The notes under the pieces: generated by a model | What the model saw: only the letters and a program-made list of their open reading frames with translations | Told to the model about the DNA's origin: nothing | Database searches by the model: none | Assembly: GCA_937136415.1 (NCBI GenBank) | Contig: CAKZOK010000165.1 | Span: 1-39,733 of the forward strand | From: an uncultured Cytophagales bacterium | GTDB lineage: Bacteria > Bacteroidota > Bacteroidia > Cytophagales > Bernardetiaceae | Direction of reading: 5' to 3' | Length of the DNA stretch: 39,733 nt | Made by a program: the position numbers and the translations under genes | Shown here: piece after piece, positions 15,590-24,823 of the stretch | Numbering within the stretch: the first letter of the stretch is position 1 | How the letters are laid out: every line of letters starts with the position of its first letter

Positions 15590-16756
15590 ATGAATAATAT
15601 TTTACGCTGTTTCGCCCTAAGTTTTACATTTATTGCTTCTATGGCAATAACTTCTTTTATTTCTGCTCAAACGACAATAGATAATCCTATTGTAGCAGGA
15701 ACAAATAGTGAATACATTACTATTTCTCAAATTACAACCTCATCAGACAAGACTGTTTTTAAGATGGAACTGACCTGTTATGAAGGATTGGAATATACAC
15801 TCCATGAAAAAGGTTCTATTCATGCTTTTAAAATGGTAATAAAAGACAAAAGTTATCCATTATTGGGCATTACAGAAGCCAAAGCGGGTGTTGTAGAATG
15901 CAAAATGATGAGTGTACAATACTTCAACTTAGTGTTTGAGGCATTACCAGAAAATACTGAAATTATTACACTTCAAGAAGGAGAACGTGGTGATTCAGAT
16001 TTATTTTTTGATAATATATTACTTTCTACTTTGGAAACAACAACAGCAAAAGCAAAAGCTGGGGATTCAAAATATCAGAAATTTTTGGCAAAACATTATG
16101 AGCAACAATATGACTATGAAAGCGCACAAGAATATTTGAATATGTATATTGACCAAATAGTAAAAAAGGAAGGAACGCAATCAAAAGGATATTTAGATGC
16201 ACTAGGAAGTCAGATTCAACTTAATTTGAATGTAGGTAATTATGTAGAAGCAGAAGAATTATCATTGCAAACAATTGAAGCAGTAGGCTTAGAAAATCCA
16301 GAAGTAGCAAATATTTTATATACTTTGGGTGATGTATATCAAGTTTTGGGCAAGCATGAAGACGCAGTAGAAAATTATATTCAGTATTTGCGTACTATGG
16401 AAAAAGGTGAAAATCTTAAAAGTGCTACCTATTCTATGGTAAACAATTTGGTAATGTATTCATGGGCAAGTATGACAGATACATTAGACCGTCAGCCTTT
16501 AGCAGTAGGAGTCGCTGTAAATCCATTAAAAATAGAAGAAGGAACTGCCCAAATGCGTATTTATGCTGTTGGAGCAACCGAATATATGGTTTCACATAAA
16601 GAGAATTTTAAAGGAAGTAAGTGGAATAGTTATGAGCCAGCACTGATGACAGAGGAAAAATTGAAATCAAATACAAAAACATTGTATGTACGTTTTAAGG
16701 ATAATAAAAACAGACTCTCTACTCCTTTTGCCATCAAAATAGAAGCAGAAGAGTAA
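15590..16756 (+). CDS. Exported TPR protein with C-terminal Ig-like domain
   Basis: A 388-aa protein with a signal peptide (residues 1-26, ending AMAITSFISAQ). An N-terminal beta-rich domain (about 27-150) is not recognised. TPR-type helices follow at about 165-275 (KHYEQQYDYESAQEYLNMYI, then NILYTLGDVYQVLGKHEDAV). The last ~90 residues resemble a short Ig-like module found in many exported proteins, with the pattern A-x-E-x-M then F-x-G-x-x-W-x-x-Y and T-L-Y-V-R-F-K-D (ATEYMVSHKENFKGSKWNSY, then KTLYVRFKDNKNRLS). No lipobox or type IX sorting tail is apparent. It is first of three exported TPR genes on the plus strand, each separated by a spacer. Confidence 0.75.
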   Translation: MNNILRCFALSFTFIASMAITSFISAQTTIDNPIVAGTNSEYITISQITTSSDKTVFKMELTCYEGLEYTLHEKGSIHAFKMVIKDKSYPLLGITEAKAGVVECKMMSVQYFNLVFEALPENTEIITLQEGERGDSDLFFDNILLSTLETTTAKAKAGDSKYQKFLAKHYEQQYDYESAQEYLNMYIDQIVKKEGTQSKGYLDALGSQIQLNLNVGNYVEAEELSLQTIEAVGLENPEVANILYTLGDVYQVLGKHEDAVENYIQYLRTMEKGENLKSATYSMVNNLVMYSWASMTDTLDRQPLAVGVAVNPLKIEEGTAQMRIYAVGATEYMVSHKENFKGSKWNSYEPALMTEEKLKSNTKTLYVRFKDNKNRLSTPFAIKIEAEE

Positions 16757-16807
16757 ACCAAAAATAAGATTCTTTTTTTTATTTACTTATAAAATAATGA
16801 AGATTTT

Positions 16808-16840
16808 AAAAGGCTTTTCGATGTTTTCGAAAAGCCTTTT
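16808..16840 (+). terminator. Terminator after first exported TPR gene
   Basis: A 14-bp stem, AAAAGGCTTTTCGA/TCGAAAAGCCTTTT, with a 5-nt loop. Confidence 0.8.
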
Positions 16841-16842
16841 CT

Positions 16843-16850
16843 TATATTTG
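16843..16850 (+). promoter_or_regulatory. Candidate -7 element of second exported TPR gene
   Basis: TATATTTG, a full match to TAnnTTTG, lies just past the terminator. The -33 position has no TTTG. The leader would be about 170 nt. Confidence 0.25.
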
Positions 16851-17024
16851 TGTACATTCACTTTTTATTTTTTTGTAAATCAGTTTATAAAAATAATTAG
16901 GTAAAGTTTTTGTCTATACATTGATGTTATTAAAAAAGTATTTTATTCAAAAATATTTTTTCTACAAAACTAATTCCTATTCAAACAGTATAAGAACTTA
17001 TACCAAAAAACAAATTTAACTTTT

Positions 17025-18509
17025 ATGAAAACACACAGACAAACCTCTCAAAAAATATCAAAACACTGCTTTTTTTTGATGTTTTTATTTAGTTCATTTT
17101 TTATGTCAGCTACCTTAGTAGAGGCGCAAGATGAGGCAGATACCACAAATGTAGATGATACACACACTTTACCTGTTTCTAACAAAGGTGAAGGTTTAGA
17201 TGAATATGTAACTGCAGAGCAGTTGAGAATGGGACAAAAATTTCCACAGGCGATTGCTTATTACGAACAAGCAATACAAAAAGAACCTAATAATTTACAA
17301 TATCTTTATAATAAATGTATGTGTTTTTATGAAGGACAAAATTATTCTTCTGCCGAAACTTGTTTTCAATCTGTTTTAGAGAAAAAAACAAATTATATCC
17401 CAGCTTATGAAATGCTTGCAAATACCTATAAGCAGAAAAAAGATTACGCTAATGCTGTCAAAATGTATGATGAAATAATTCTTCTTGCAGAAGACGATGG
17501 AGAAAAATTTGCTTATCAGTTTCGTACTATTGACCTTCTTTTTCGTACTGGTAATGTAGAAGAAGCAGGCAAATATATCAAAAGCGCAAATGAATTATTT
17601 CCTGGAATGCCTGATTTGTTTTACTTACAGGCTCGTTATGAGAACACGGTAGGCAATCATGAAAAAGCATTGGAGCTTATGGAACAGCTTATGGAAGTTA
17701 CAGGAGGAGAAACTGGAATTGGTTATGATAAAGATTATTATGAGCTGGGTTATACTAATTTTCAATTAGGAAAATATGCAGAAGCTGAAAGAGCTTTTAG
17801 TAAAATTACGAAAGGAAGCCAGTTTGCTGCTCGTTCGAAAGAGTTTAGTCCAGAGTTTTTGATGAGAGTAGCCGATGGATATTCAAAAATCTATGAATTT
17901 AATGAAACAAGACAGCTTTTGGAAAAAGTAATTGCAATGAAAAATCCTTTTCCAGATGCACAAGAACTAAAAGCATATATAGATAATAGAGCTGAAAAAG
18001 ATACTTTATTACAAAAACTTAATTTTCGTTTGGAAATGGACGAGAAAGCAAGGTCAGGAAAGCTAGAAGGAAATCAAGACCCTAGAAAATTTATGCTTAA
18101 TATGCCTCAAAAATTAGAAATTTATGGAAAATTGACGAAAGTTTATTTAGAAGTAGCTAATTATGATGATGCACTAGAGTTTTCTCGTCAGTATGCTGCC
18201 ATAAATCCTAAAAACCCTCTGATTTTGTTTTATCAAGCATTGGCTCTTCAAAAAGTTGGAGATGATGTAGAAGCCGAATCATTGCTTTTAGCAATCAGTA
18301 GTACTCCTCAAATAAATAGAAATGCTCGTGCAATGGCAGCATTTGCATTAGGAGTTTTTCAGCATAGAGGAAAACAATATCCACTTGCTGTCAAAAATCT
18401 TAAAAAAGCAGCGATTTTAAGCCCTGTTTTTGGTCCTGCATCTAAATATGAAATTGCAAGTATTTCAGTAGAAGACCCAGATACAGCAGAAGAAGATTTA
18501 GGTAAATAA
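17025..18509 (+). CDS. Exported TPR-repeat protein
   Basis: A 494-aa protein with a signal peptide (residues 1-35, hydrophobic CFFLMFLFSSFFMSATL, cleavage near VEAQ). It consists almost entirely of TPR units from about residue 65 to 480, for example AIAYYEQAIQKEPNNLQYLY, ALELMEQLMEVTGGE and AVKNLKKAAILSPVFGPASK. A lysine-rich linker around 325-350 (EKARSGKLEGNQDPRKFM) splits the array. There is no enzymatic domain. It is probably a periplasmic scaffold. Its position between another exported TPR protein and the TPR-CHAT protein suggests a common pathway, but this is inference. It is bounded by terminators on both sides, so the three genes are probably separate transcription units. Confidence 0.82.
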   Translation: MKTHRQTSQKISKHCFFLMFLFSSFFMSATLVEAQDEADTTNVDDTHTLPVSNKGEGLDEYVTAEQLRMGQKFPQAIAYYEQAIQKEPNNLQYLYNKCMCFYEGQNYSSAETCFQSVLEKKTNYIPAYEMLANTYKQKKDYANAVKMYDEIILLAEDDGEKFAYQFRTIDLLFRTGNVEEAGKYIKSANELFPGMPDLFYLQARYENTVGNHEKALELMEQLMEVTGGETGIGYDKDYYELGYTNFQLGKYAEAERAFSKITKGSQFAARSKEFSPEFLMRVADGYSKIYEFNETRQLLEKVIAMKNPFPDAQELKAYIDNRAEKDTLLQKLNFRLEMDEKARSGKLEGNQDPRKFMLNMPQKLEIYGKLTKVYLEVANYDDALEFSRQYAAINPKNPLILFYQALALQKVGDDVEAESLLLAISSTPQINRNARAMAAFALGVFQHRGKQYPLAVKNLKKAAILSPVFGPASKYEIASISVEDPDTAEEDLGK

Positions 18510-18544
18510 TAAAAAGTAGAATTATACTTATTTGACAAATAAAT

Positions 18545-18588
18545 AAAAAAGGTCATTCATAATTTATCTATTGAATGACCTTTTTTTT
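18545..18588 (+). terminator. Terminator between TPR and TPR-CHAT genes
   Basis: A stem AAAAAAGGTCATTCA/TGAATGACCTTTTTT with a 12-nt loop and a T-run. A -7-like TATATTTA (18588-18595) follows directly and may start the next gene. Confidence 0.85.
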
Positions 18589-18625
18589 ATATTTAGAAAA
18601 TCTCAAATCTCAAAATTATCAAAAT

Positions 18626-21421
18626 ATGAAGTGGACTAATTTTTTTCTTTTTGCTTTATTTTTATTTGCATCAATAGCAAATTCAAATTATCTCTTTTCA
18701 CAAACCAAACAAAGGTTAGATTCCACTAAAGTTTTAGAGTTGGAAAATAATTTGGCACTACAATTAAAATCTAATTCTTGGCAAGAGTTTTTAAATAATC
18801 ATGCAAAATTGGTTCGTTTTTACATTCAAAATGGAAATATTGATAAAGCAAAAAAAATACTTGAAAAATTAAGCCAAATTCCAGATTCTACGTATAAAAA
18901 ACAGCCCATTCTGAATATTAAAGCCACTCACACTAAGGGCGAATTTGCTCTCTACAAAGGAAATAATGGAAAGGCACTTGAGTTTTTTGAAGAAGCCTAT
19001 AATCAATCTCAAAGAATAAAAAATAAGGAAAAACTACCTGCAAAATTACAATTAGAACTCAATAAGAGTATGAGTATTGCACTTTGGCAATCTGGAAATT
19101 TGATAAATGCACGTTCTTTTGCCGAACAATCGGTTTTAATAGCACAAAATAAAATTGGAGAAAATACAGAAGAAGTGGCAGATGCTTATAATAATTTTGG
19201 TCTGATTCTGACAAGCCAATTACCCAAAAATGCAAAGGAATATTATCAGATGAGCCAGTTTATTTATGAAAAAATTCAGAAAGAAAATCCACAAAACAAA
19301 GAATTGAATAATAAACTAGCTTATACATGGGTTAATTTGGGAATAATTTTGAGAAAACAAGGAAATTATGTCTTGGCAGAAGATTATTTCAAAAAAGCAT
19401 TACATTCTTTCCAAACTTCTCACAACCAACTTGCGAAAGCATTTGTAATCAATAATTTGGGGCAAAATTCATTTTTACAAAATTATTTGCAACAAGCTGA
19501 AGAATATGAAATGCAAGCTCTCAAAATTTATCAAAATAATTATGGACAAAAACACCCAGATATTGCAACTGTTTATAATCAACTAGGAATAATTTATGAG
19601 GCAAAACAAAAATTTTCAAAAGCACTAATTTTTTATCAAAAGGCTATTCAAAGCAATACAATAGGGTTTGAATCAAAAAAAATAGATGATAATCCTCTTC
19701 CAACAGATTATCTAAATGCTGATATTTTATTACTTTCTCTTTCTCTAAAAGCCCACGCTTTGGAGCGAAAATATAATAAAAAAACACTTTTGTTAAATGA
19801 TTTGAAAGATGCTATTAAGACCTTATTGGTAGCTGATAAATTGATAGACCAGATTCGAAATCTAAGAATAAATAAACAAGACAAGATTGCACTAGGAAAT
19901 CGTGCAACAGAAATTTATGAAATAGGGTTGAGAATTTCTTATACAATTAGTGAGTTTCCTTTGCAAAAACAAAAATATAAAGAGCAAGCATTTTATTTTG
20001 CTGAAAGAAATAAAGCATCTGTTTTGCTGGCTGCTATTGCTGATACAAAAGCCAAACATTTTGCAGGAATACCTGACGCACTTTTGGAAAAAGAACAAAC
20101 TATTCAAACGCAAATTGCTTATTTTGAACAACAAATTCAAAGCTATCCTATTTCAAATAATAACCTTCAAAATTCAGATTTGATATATTTGCGCTCACAA
20201 CTAATAAATTATCAAAGTCAAGCTAAAGAATTTACAAACCTTTTAGAAAAACAATATCCAAATTATTTTTCTTTAAAATATAACACTCAAATTGCTGATA
20301 TTTCTAAAATACAAGCAAAATTAGATGATAAAACTGCCTTGATTTTGTATGCTCAAACGCATAATCAAAAAGAAAATGCTCAAATTTATGCTTTTCTGGT
20401 TACCAAAGACAAATTAGAAATAAATTCGATAAATGAAAATCAATTAGAAAGTGATTTTATTTATTTTAGAAATAGCATTGAGTTTCAAAGTTATGATGAC
20501 TTTATCAAATCTTCTTCTTTGCTTAGTCAGCAGCTTTTATTTTTTGATATTCCATCTTCAACTCAAAAAATAGTTATTGTTCCTGAAGGAAATATGGGCA
20601 AAATCCCTTTTGAAGCTCTGTTTACTCAACAGGTTTCTCTAAATCAAAAAAACATTGATTTACAAAATGAAGATTATTCCAAACTTCCTTTTCTCATCAA
20701 AAAACATCAGGTTAGTTATAGTTATTCAGCTACTTTGTTTATAGAAAGCAACAAGGTTTCAGAGCCAACTAATTCTTCAATTTTTCTTTTTGCTCCTATA
20801 AATTTTCAGAATAATGCCCTACCAAACCTAAAAGGAACAGCAGAAGAGGTCAAGCAAATTAATTCTATTTTTAATCAAAAGAATATTTCAACATCACTTT
20901 ATACTCACAAAAAGGCTGATAAAGCAATTTTATTTTCAGATTCATTAAAAAATTATCGTTTTATACATTTGGCAACTCATGGAAAAGTAAATGAAGAGAA
21001 TCCAGATTTATCTCAAATTTTTTTGACTGATGCTAATGGTACTGTGGAAAGTTTGTTTGCTTCTGATATTTATGCCTTACAAATTGGGGCAGAGCTTGTC
21101 ATGATGTCGGCTTGTGAAACAGGTTTAGGAAAAACCTCAAAAGGAGAAGGAATTGTTGGGCTTACACGAGCTTGGTTTTATGCAGGCGCACAAAATTTGA
21201 CAGTTTCTCTGTGGCAAGTCAGTGATGAAGCAACCCAGCAGTTAGCAACAAATTTTTATAGTGAAAATATAGAAAAATTGAAAACCAATACTTCAAAAAA
21301 TACATCTTCTCAACAGATAAATTATTCTTTTTCTCTTCAAAAAGCCAAATTATCTCTGTTGGAAAGTAAGAAGTTTGCTGCTCCATATTATTGGGCTGCT
21401 TTTATTTTGATTGGAAAATAA
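18626..21421 (+). CDS. Exported TPR-CHAT peptidase-like protein
   Basis: A 931-aa protein starting at the ATG at 18626, directly before a signal peptide (MKWTNFFLFALFLFASIANS, cleavage near FSQ). An upstream in-frame ATG lies inside the terminator and is rejected. TPRs fill about residues 40-360 (AEDYFKKALHSFQ and AEEYEMQALKIYQNNYGQKH are clear), then a helical linker, then a C-terminal CHAT domain at about 640-931. The CHAT His-Cys dyad is intact: H785 in LATHGK and C830 in MSACETGLG. CHAT proteins are caspase/separase-like cysteine peptidases. Known cytoplasmic members act in defence or cell death, but the signal peptide puts this one in the periplasm or outside. The substrate is unknown. 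The alpha/beta hydrolase begins 22 bases downstream. Confidence 0.9.
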   Translation: MKWTNFFLFALFLFASIANSNYLFSQTKQRLDSTKVLELENNLALQLKSNSWQEFLNNHAKLVRFYIQNGNIDKAKKILEKLSQIPDSTYKKQPILNIKATHTKGEFALYKGNNGKALEFFEEAYNQSQRIKNKEKLPAKLQLELNKSMSIALWQSGNLINARSFAEQSVLIAQNKIGENTEEVADAYNNFGLILTSQLPKNAKEYYQMSQFIYEKIQKENPQNKELNNKLAYTWVNLGIILRKQGNYVLAEDYFKKALHSFQTSHNQLAKAFVINNLGQNSFLQNYLQQAEEYEMQALKIYQNNYGQKHPDIATVYNQLGIIYEAKQKFSKALIFYQKAIQSNTIGFESKKIDDNPLPTDYLNADILLLSLSLKAHALERKYNKKTLLLNDLKDAIKTLLVADKLIDQIRNLRINKQDKIALGNRATEIYEIGLRISYTISEFPLQKQKYKEQAFYFAERNKASVLLAAIADTKAKHFAGIPDALLEKEQTIQTQIAYFEQQIQSYPISNNNLQNSDLIYLRSQLINYQSQAKEFTNLLEKQYPNYFSLKYNTQIADISKIQAKLDDKTALILYAQTHNQKENAQIYAFLVTKDKLEINSINENQLESDFIYFRNSIEFQSYDDFIKSSSLLSQQLLFFDIPSSTQKIVIVPEGNMGKIPFEALFTQQVSLNQKNIDLQNEDYSKLPFLIKKHQVSYSYSATLFIESNKVSEPTNSSIFLFAPINFQNNALPNLKGTAEEVKQINSIFNQKNISTSLYTHKKADKAILFSDSLKNYRFIHLATHGKVNEENPDLSQIFLTDANGTVESLFASDIYALQIGAELVMMSACETGLGKTSKGEGIVGLTRAWFYAGAQNLTVSLWQVSDEATQQLATNFYSENIEKLKTNTSKNTSSQQINYSFSLQKAKLSLLESKKFAAPYYWAAFILIGK

Positions 21422-21443
21422 ATTATTTTAATGATAAATAGTA

Positions 21444-22394
21444 ATGAATAAAAAAACTAAAAAAACAATTTTTTGGACAATTTTGGGTGGCTTTGTAGCT
21501 GCCAACGTTATGGTTTTCAAACATGCCTATCATTTTACGCATGTTACGGAGGGCGAGCGTTCTTTATCTCCTGAAAGATTGTCATTTTCTCAGAAGCTCA
21601 AAGTCCTATTGGGTGGAGTTTCTTTACCTAAATCTCAAAATATACTTTCTCCTTCCATTACTCCAAAAAGAGAAACTATTTTTATTCCGACACGAAATAA
21701 TAAGTATAAATTAGAATCTTGGTTTGATAAAGTCGAAAATTCAAAAGGAACAGTCATTCTTTTTCATGGTTATGGAGGTTGTAAATCTTCTTACGAATTA
21801 GAAGCTGATTATTTTAGACAAATTGGATATTCTACCTTATTAGTTGATTTTGTAGGTCATGGAGGCTCAGAAGGAAAAGAAATTTCATTGGGCTATCATG
21901 AAGCAGACGATGTAAAAGCTGTTTTTGATTATGTAAAAAATGAATATAAAGCATCAACTATAATTTTATATGGTGCATCAATGGGAGCTGCTTCTATTTT
22001 GAGAGCAATAGCAGTGCATAATTTGAAAGCCAATAAATTGATTTTGGAATGCCCATTTGCAACAATGAAACAGTCTGTAAAAGGTCGTTTTGAGGTAATG
22101 GGAGTTCCTTCACAAGGTTTGGCTGAATGGCTGATGTTTTGGGGAGGACTACAACATGGTTTTTGGGCATTCACTCATAATCCCAAAAACTATTCTAAAA
22201 AAGTACAAATTCCTACTTTGCTCATGGGAGGGGTACATGATGCACGAGTAAAAAACTGGGAAATAGACAAAATTTATGAAAACCTAGCTACTAAAAAGAA
22301 TAAAAAAAAATTAGTTTGGATAAATGCAGGGCATGAATCCTATATTATTGCAGAGCCAAAAGTATGGAAAAAATCAATTCTAAATTTTTTGTAA
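21444..22394 (+). CDS. Alpha/beta hydrolase with N-terminal membrane anchor
   Basis: A 316-aa protein. Residues 9-26 (IFWTILGGFVAANVMVF) form a signal anchor. The hydrolase core begins near 100 with oxyanion motif FHGYGG (107-112). The nucleophile is S179 in YGASMGA, the acid is D266 in GGVHDARV and the base is H297 in NAGHES, giving a complete triad. It resembles the serine aminopeptidase/BEM46-like group, whose substrates are esters or amides of lipids or peptides. It lies 22 bases after the TPR-CHAT gene and is probably translated from the same message. The polysaccharide locus begins 91 bases further on with its own candidate promoter. Confidence 0.88.
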   Translation: MNKKTKKTIFWTILGGFVAANVMVFKHAYHFTHVTEGERSLSPERLSFSQKLKVLLGGVSLPKSQNILSPSITPKRETIFIPTRNNKYKLESWFDKVENSKGTVILFHGYGGCKSSYELEADYFRQIGYSTLLVDFVGHGGSEGKEISLGYHEADDVKAVFDYVKNEYKASTIILYGASMGAASILRAIAVHNLKANKLILECPFATMKQSVKGRFEVMGVPSQGLAEWLMFWGGLQHGFWAFTHNPKNYSKKVQIPTLLMGGVHDARVKNWEIDKIYENLATKKNKKKLVWINAGHESYIIAEPKVWKKSILNFL

Positions 22395-22427
22395 ATTATT
22401 TTTTTTAGATTAGTCAATGAAAAAAAC

Positions 22428-22435
22428 TATATTTG
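22428..22435 (+). promoter_or_regulatory. Candidate promoter element of the polysaccharide locus
   Basis: TATATTTG matches the -7 consensus TAnnTTTG, and TTAG sits 19 nt upstream where TTTG is expected. Transcription would start near 22443, about 43 nt before the ABC ATPase gene. Confidence 0.35.
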
Positions 22436-22485
22436 TATTTCACTTGTCAAAGAAATACTATTTTAAAACTCTCTAATTTTTCTAA

Positions 22486-23754
22486 ATGAGTAATATTGTT
22501 ATTAAAGCTACTGATATAAGCAAGCAGTATCGTTTGGGTGTTGTGGGTAGTGGAAGTCTTAAAGATGATATGGCTCGGTTTTGGGCGCAAATTAGAGGAA
22601 AAGAAGACCCAACTCTAAAAGTAGGGCAAGTAAATGACCGTACTCAAAAATCTAATTCTGATTATGTTTGGGCATTAAGAGATATTAATTTTGAGGTGCA
22701 ACAAGGAGAAATACTTGGAATTATTGGAAAAAATGGAGCTGGAAAATCAACACTTCTCAAAATTCTTTCAAAAATTACTGCACCCACAACTGGAAATATA
22801 AAAGTAAAAGGAAGAATTGCAAGCCTTTTGGAGGTCGGAACAGGTTTTCATGCCGAACTGACAGGAAGAGAAAATATTTATCTCAATGGAGCTATTTTGG
22901 GAATGTCAAGAAGTGAAATTACCAAAAAAATAGATGAAATTGTTGATTTTGCAGGAGTGGATAAATTTGTTGATACGCCTGTAAAGCGTTACTCATCTGG
23001 TATGACTGTTCGTCTAGGCTTTGCAGTAGCTGCTCATTTAGAACCTGATATTTTGGTTGTAGATGAGGTTCTTGCTGTTGGAGATGCCGAATTTCAGAAA
23101 AAAGCTATAGGGAAAATGCAAGATGTTTCTAGAGGAGAAGGCAGAACAATTTTGTTTGTGAGCCATAATATGAATTCAATCAATACTTTATGTACCAGAA
23201 CAGTGTTATTAGAACAAGGCTCTGTAAAACATATTGGAGATACACAAAAAATGGTAGATTATTATTTAGGAATAAATAATACAGGAAGAAAGAGAGCAGA
23301 GGTAAAATTAAATTTTAAACAATCTCAACCCTTTCGTTTTACCAAAATAAGCATACTTAATATTGATAAACAATTACAACATGAGTTTGAGTTTGGCGAA
23401 GATATTTTTATTAATATAGAATTCGAAACACTTCAAGTTTTTCCTAATTTTTATTTAGCTTTGAAATTACAGAATGAAAAAGGAATTGAAGTTTATTTTA
23501 ATGATACTAGGGATACAGAAAGTAATGTTACCTCTAATTTATCAATAGGAAAACATTCATTTTTAGTAAAAATACCATCTGTATTTATTCCTGATACCTA
23601 TTATATCACGGTTGCTGCTGTGGTAGTAGCTGGTTTAGAACATTTGGATAGGCAGGAAGCTATATGTAATTTCAAAGTATATGATACAAAGTCCATTCGT
23701 AGTCTGCAAAGACCTGGAATTGTTAGAATAGATACACAATGGCAAAAATATTAA
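22486..23754 (+). CDS. Polysaccharide ABC exporter ATP-binding protein (Wzt-like, with C-terminal cargo-binding domain)
   Basis: A 422-aa ATPase that would power export of a finished, lipid-linked O-antigen or capsule chain. Walker A GKNGAGKST is at 81-89, the signature YSSGM at 169-173, and Walker B ILVVDE at 189-194, followed by the D-loop-adjacent AVGDAEFQKK. These fit the O-antigen/teichoic acid subgroup. The extra ~150 residues from about 275 form a beta-sandwich like Wzt-C, which in characterised systems recognises the terminal modification of the glycan. No Wzm permease gene is in the window, which is unusual because the two are normally adjacent. It leads the plus-strand run of sugar genes. 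Confidence 0.93.
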   Translation: MSNIVIKATDISKQYRLGVVGSGSLKDDMARFWAQIRGKEDPTLKVGQVNDRTQKSNSDYVWALRDINFEVQQGEILGIIGKNGAGKSTLLKILSKITAPTTGNIKVKGRIASLLEVGTGFHAELTGRENIYLNGAILGMSRSEITKKIDEIVDFAGVDKFVDTPVKRYSSGMTVRLGFAVAAHLEPDILVVDEVLAVGDAEFQKKAIGKMQDVSRGEGRTILFVSHNMNSINTLCTRTVLLEQGSVKHIGDTQKMVDYYLGINNTGRKRAEVKLNFKQSQPFRFTKISILNIDKQLQHEFEFGEDIFINIEFETLQVFPNFYLALKLQNEKGIEVYFNDTRDTESNVTSNLSIGKHSFLVKIPSVFIPDTYYITVAAVVVAGLEHLDRQEAICNFKVYDTKSIRSLQRPGIVRIDTQWQKY

Positions 23755-23767
23755 AAAAAAATATATT

Positions 23768-24823
23768 ATGGAAGCATTCATAGATTATAATAATATCTAT
23801 AATTATATCAATTTGGTATTACAAAGTCTAAATATTGATAAGAAAACCAGTGAAAGTTGTGCAAGATCACTTAGTCAAGCTTCCTTACAAGGAATAGATT
23901 CACATGGAATACGTCTTTTACCTCATTATGTTGAGAGTATATTAGAAGGTAGAATATTTGTTAAATCAGATATTAAAGTAAATTCAGTAACCCCTTGTAT
24001 TGCCAAAATAAATGGCAATCATAATTTTGCTTATGGAAGTGGAATGACTGCCATAAATAAAGCTATAGAGATGGCAGAGGTATATGGTGTTGGTATAGTA
24101 TCTCTCTATAATTCTAACCATATGGGAACATTATCACATTATGCGTTAGAGGTTGCTAATAAAGATATGATTGGAGTAGTTATGACAAGTACAACACCCA
24201 AAATGAGTACCCCTAATGGAAAAAAAGCGTTTTTTGGAACAAATCCATTATGTATCACAGCACCTATGTTATCTGAAGAACCTTTTTGCTTTGATGCTGC
24301 TACTACTAGTTTTACAGGAAATAAAGTAAAATTTTTTAAAAATAATAATAAACTGTTACCTTTAGGAGTTGCAAAAGATAAGAACGGAAAAGATACTACT
24401 GATGCTACTTTAGCATATTATCTTACAGGAATTGGAGAATACAAAGGTTTTGGTTTAGCTATGGCAATAGATATATTTTCTAGTTTTTTAGCAAATATGC
24501 CATTTGCTGATGAGGTTTCTTCTATGTATGATAATCCTCTATCTCAAAAACGCTATTTAGGACATTTTTTTATGGCTTTAAATATAAAACCATTTACAGA
24601 TGTTAGTGTTTTTAAAGAAAATTTACAAAATCTAAGTGATAAAATACGAAATTCTACAAAAGTAGATGATAGTATGCCTATATATGTTCCAGGAGATAAA
24701 GAAAAACAGACAAAAAAACAACGTTTAATTAGTGGAGTTCCTATAGATTTAACATTGCAAAATCAATTCTTTGATATTGCCAAAAAACTAAATATTTCAA
24801 ATCATTTTCTAAAAATAAAATAA
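23768..24823 (+). CDS. Ldh_2-family (malate/L-lactate dehydrogenase type) oxidoreductase
   Basis: A 351-aa NAD(P)H-dependent 2-oxoacid/2-hydroxyacid dehydrogenase of the Ldh_2 family. Diagnostic features: GIDSHGIRLLPHY (42-54, catalytic H46), NSNHMG (115-120), the nucleotide-binding FFGTNPLCITAP (155-166), and the later DAATTSFTGNK and YKGFGLAMAID blocks. Length is normal. Members reduce malate, sulfolactate, ureidoglycolate, 2,3-diketogulonate and similar compounds. The substrate here is unknown, but its stop codon is followed immediately by the ATG of a CMP-sugar cytidylyltransferase, pointing to a role in making an acidic sugar or sugar-like acid for the surface glycan. Confidence 0.88.
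   Translation: MEAFIDYNNIYNYINLVLQSLNIDKKTSESCARSLSQASLQGIDSHGIRLLPHYVESILEGRIFVKSDIKVNSVTPCIAKINGNHNFAYGSGMTAINKAIEMAEVYGVGIVSLYNSNHMGTLSHYALEVANKDMIGVVMTSTTPKMSTPNGKKAFFGTNPLCITAPMLSEEPFCFDAATTSFTGNKVKFFKNNNKLLPLGVAKDKNGKDTTDATLAYYLTGIGEYKGFGLAMAIDIFSSFLANMPFADEVSSMYDNPLSQKRYLGHFFMALNIKPFTDVSVFKENLQNLSDKIRNSTKVDDSMPIYVPGDKEKQTKKQRLISGVPIDLTLQNQFFDIAKKLNISNHFLKIK

Noticed and set aside
18575..18625. Upstream in-frame ATG for the TPR-CHAT protein
   Set aside because: It lies in the preceding gene's terminator stem and would place 17 polar residues before a clear signal peptide.
15590..21421. CHAT-based antiphage defence island
   Set aside because: No nuclease, gRAMP, gasdermin or sensor partner nearby, and all three proteins are exported, which does not fit known cytoplasmic CHAT defence systems.
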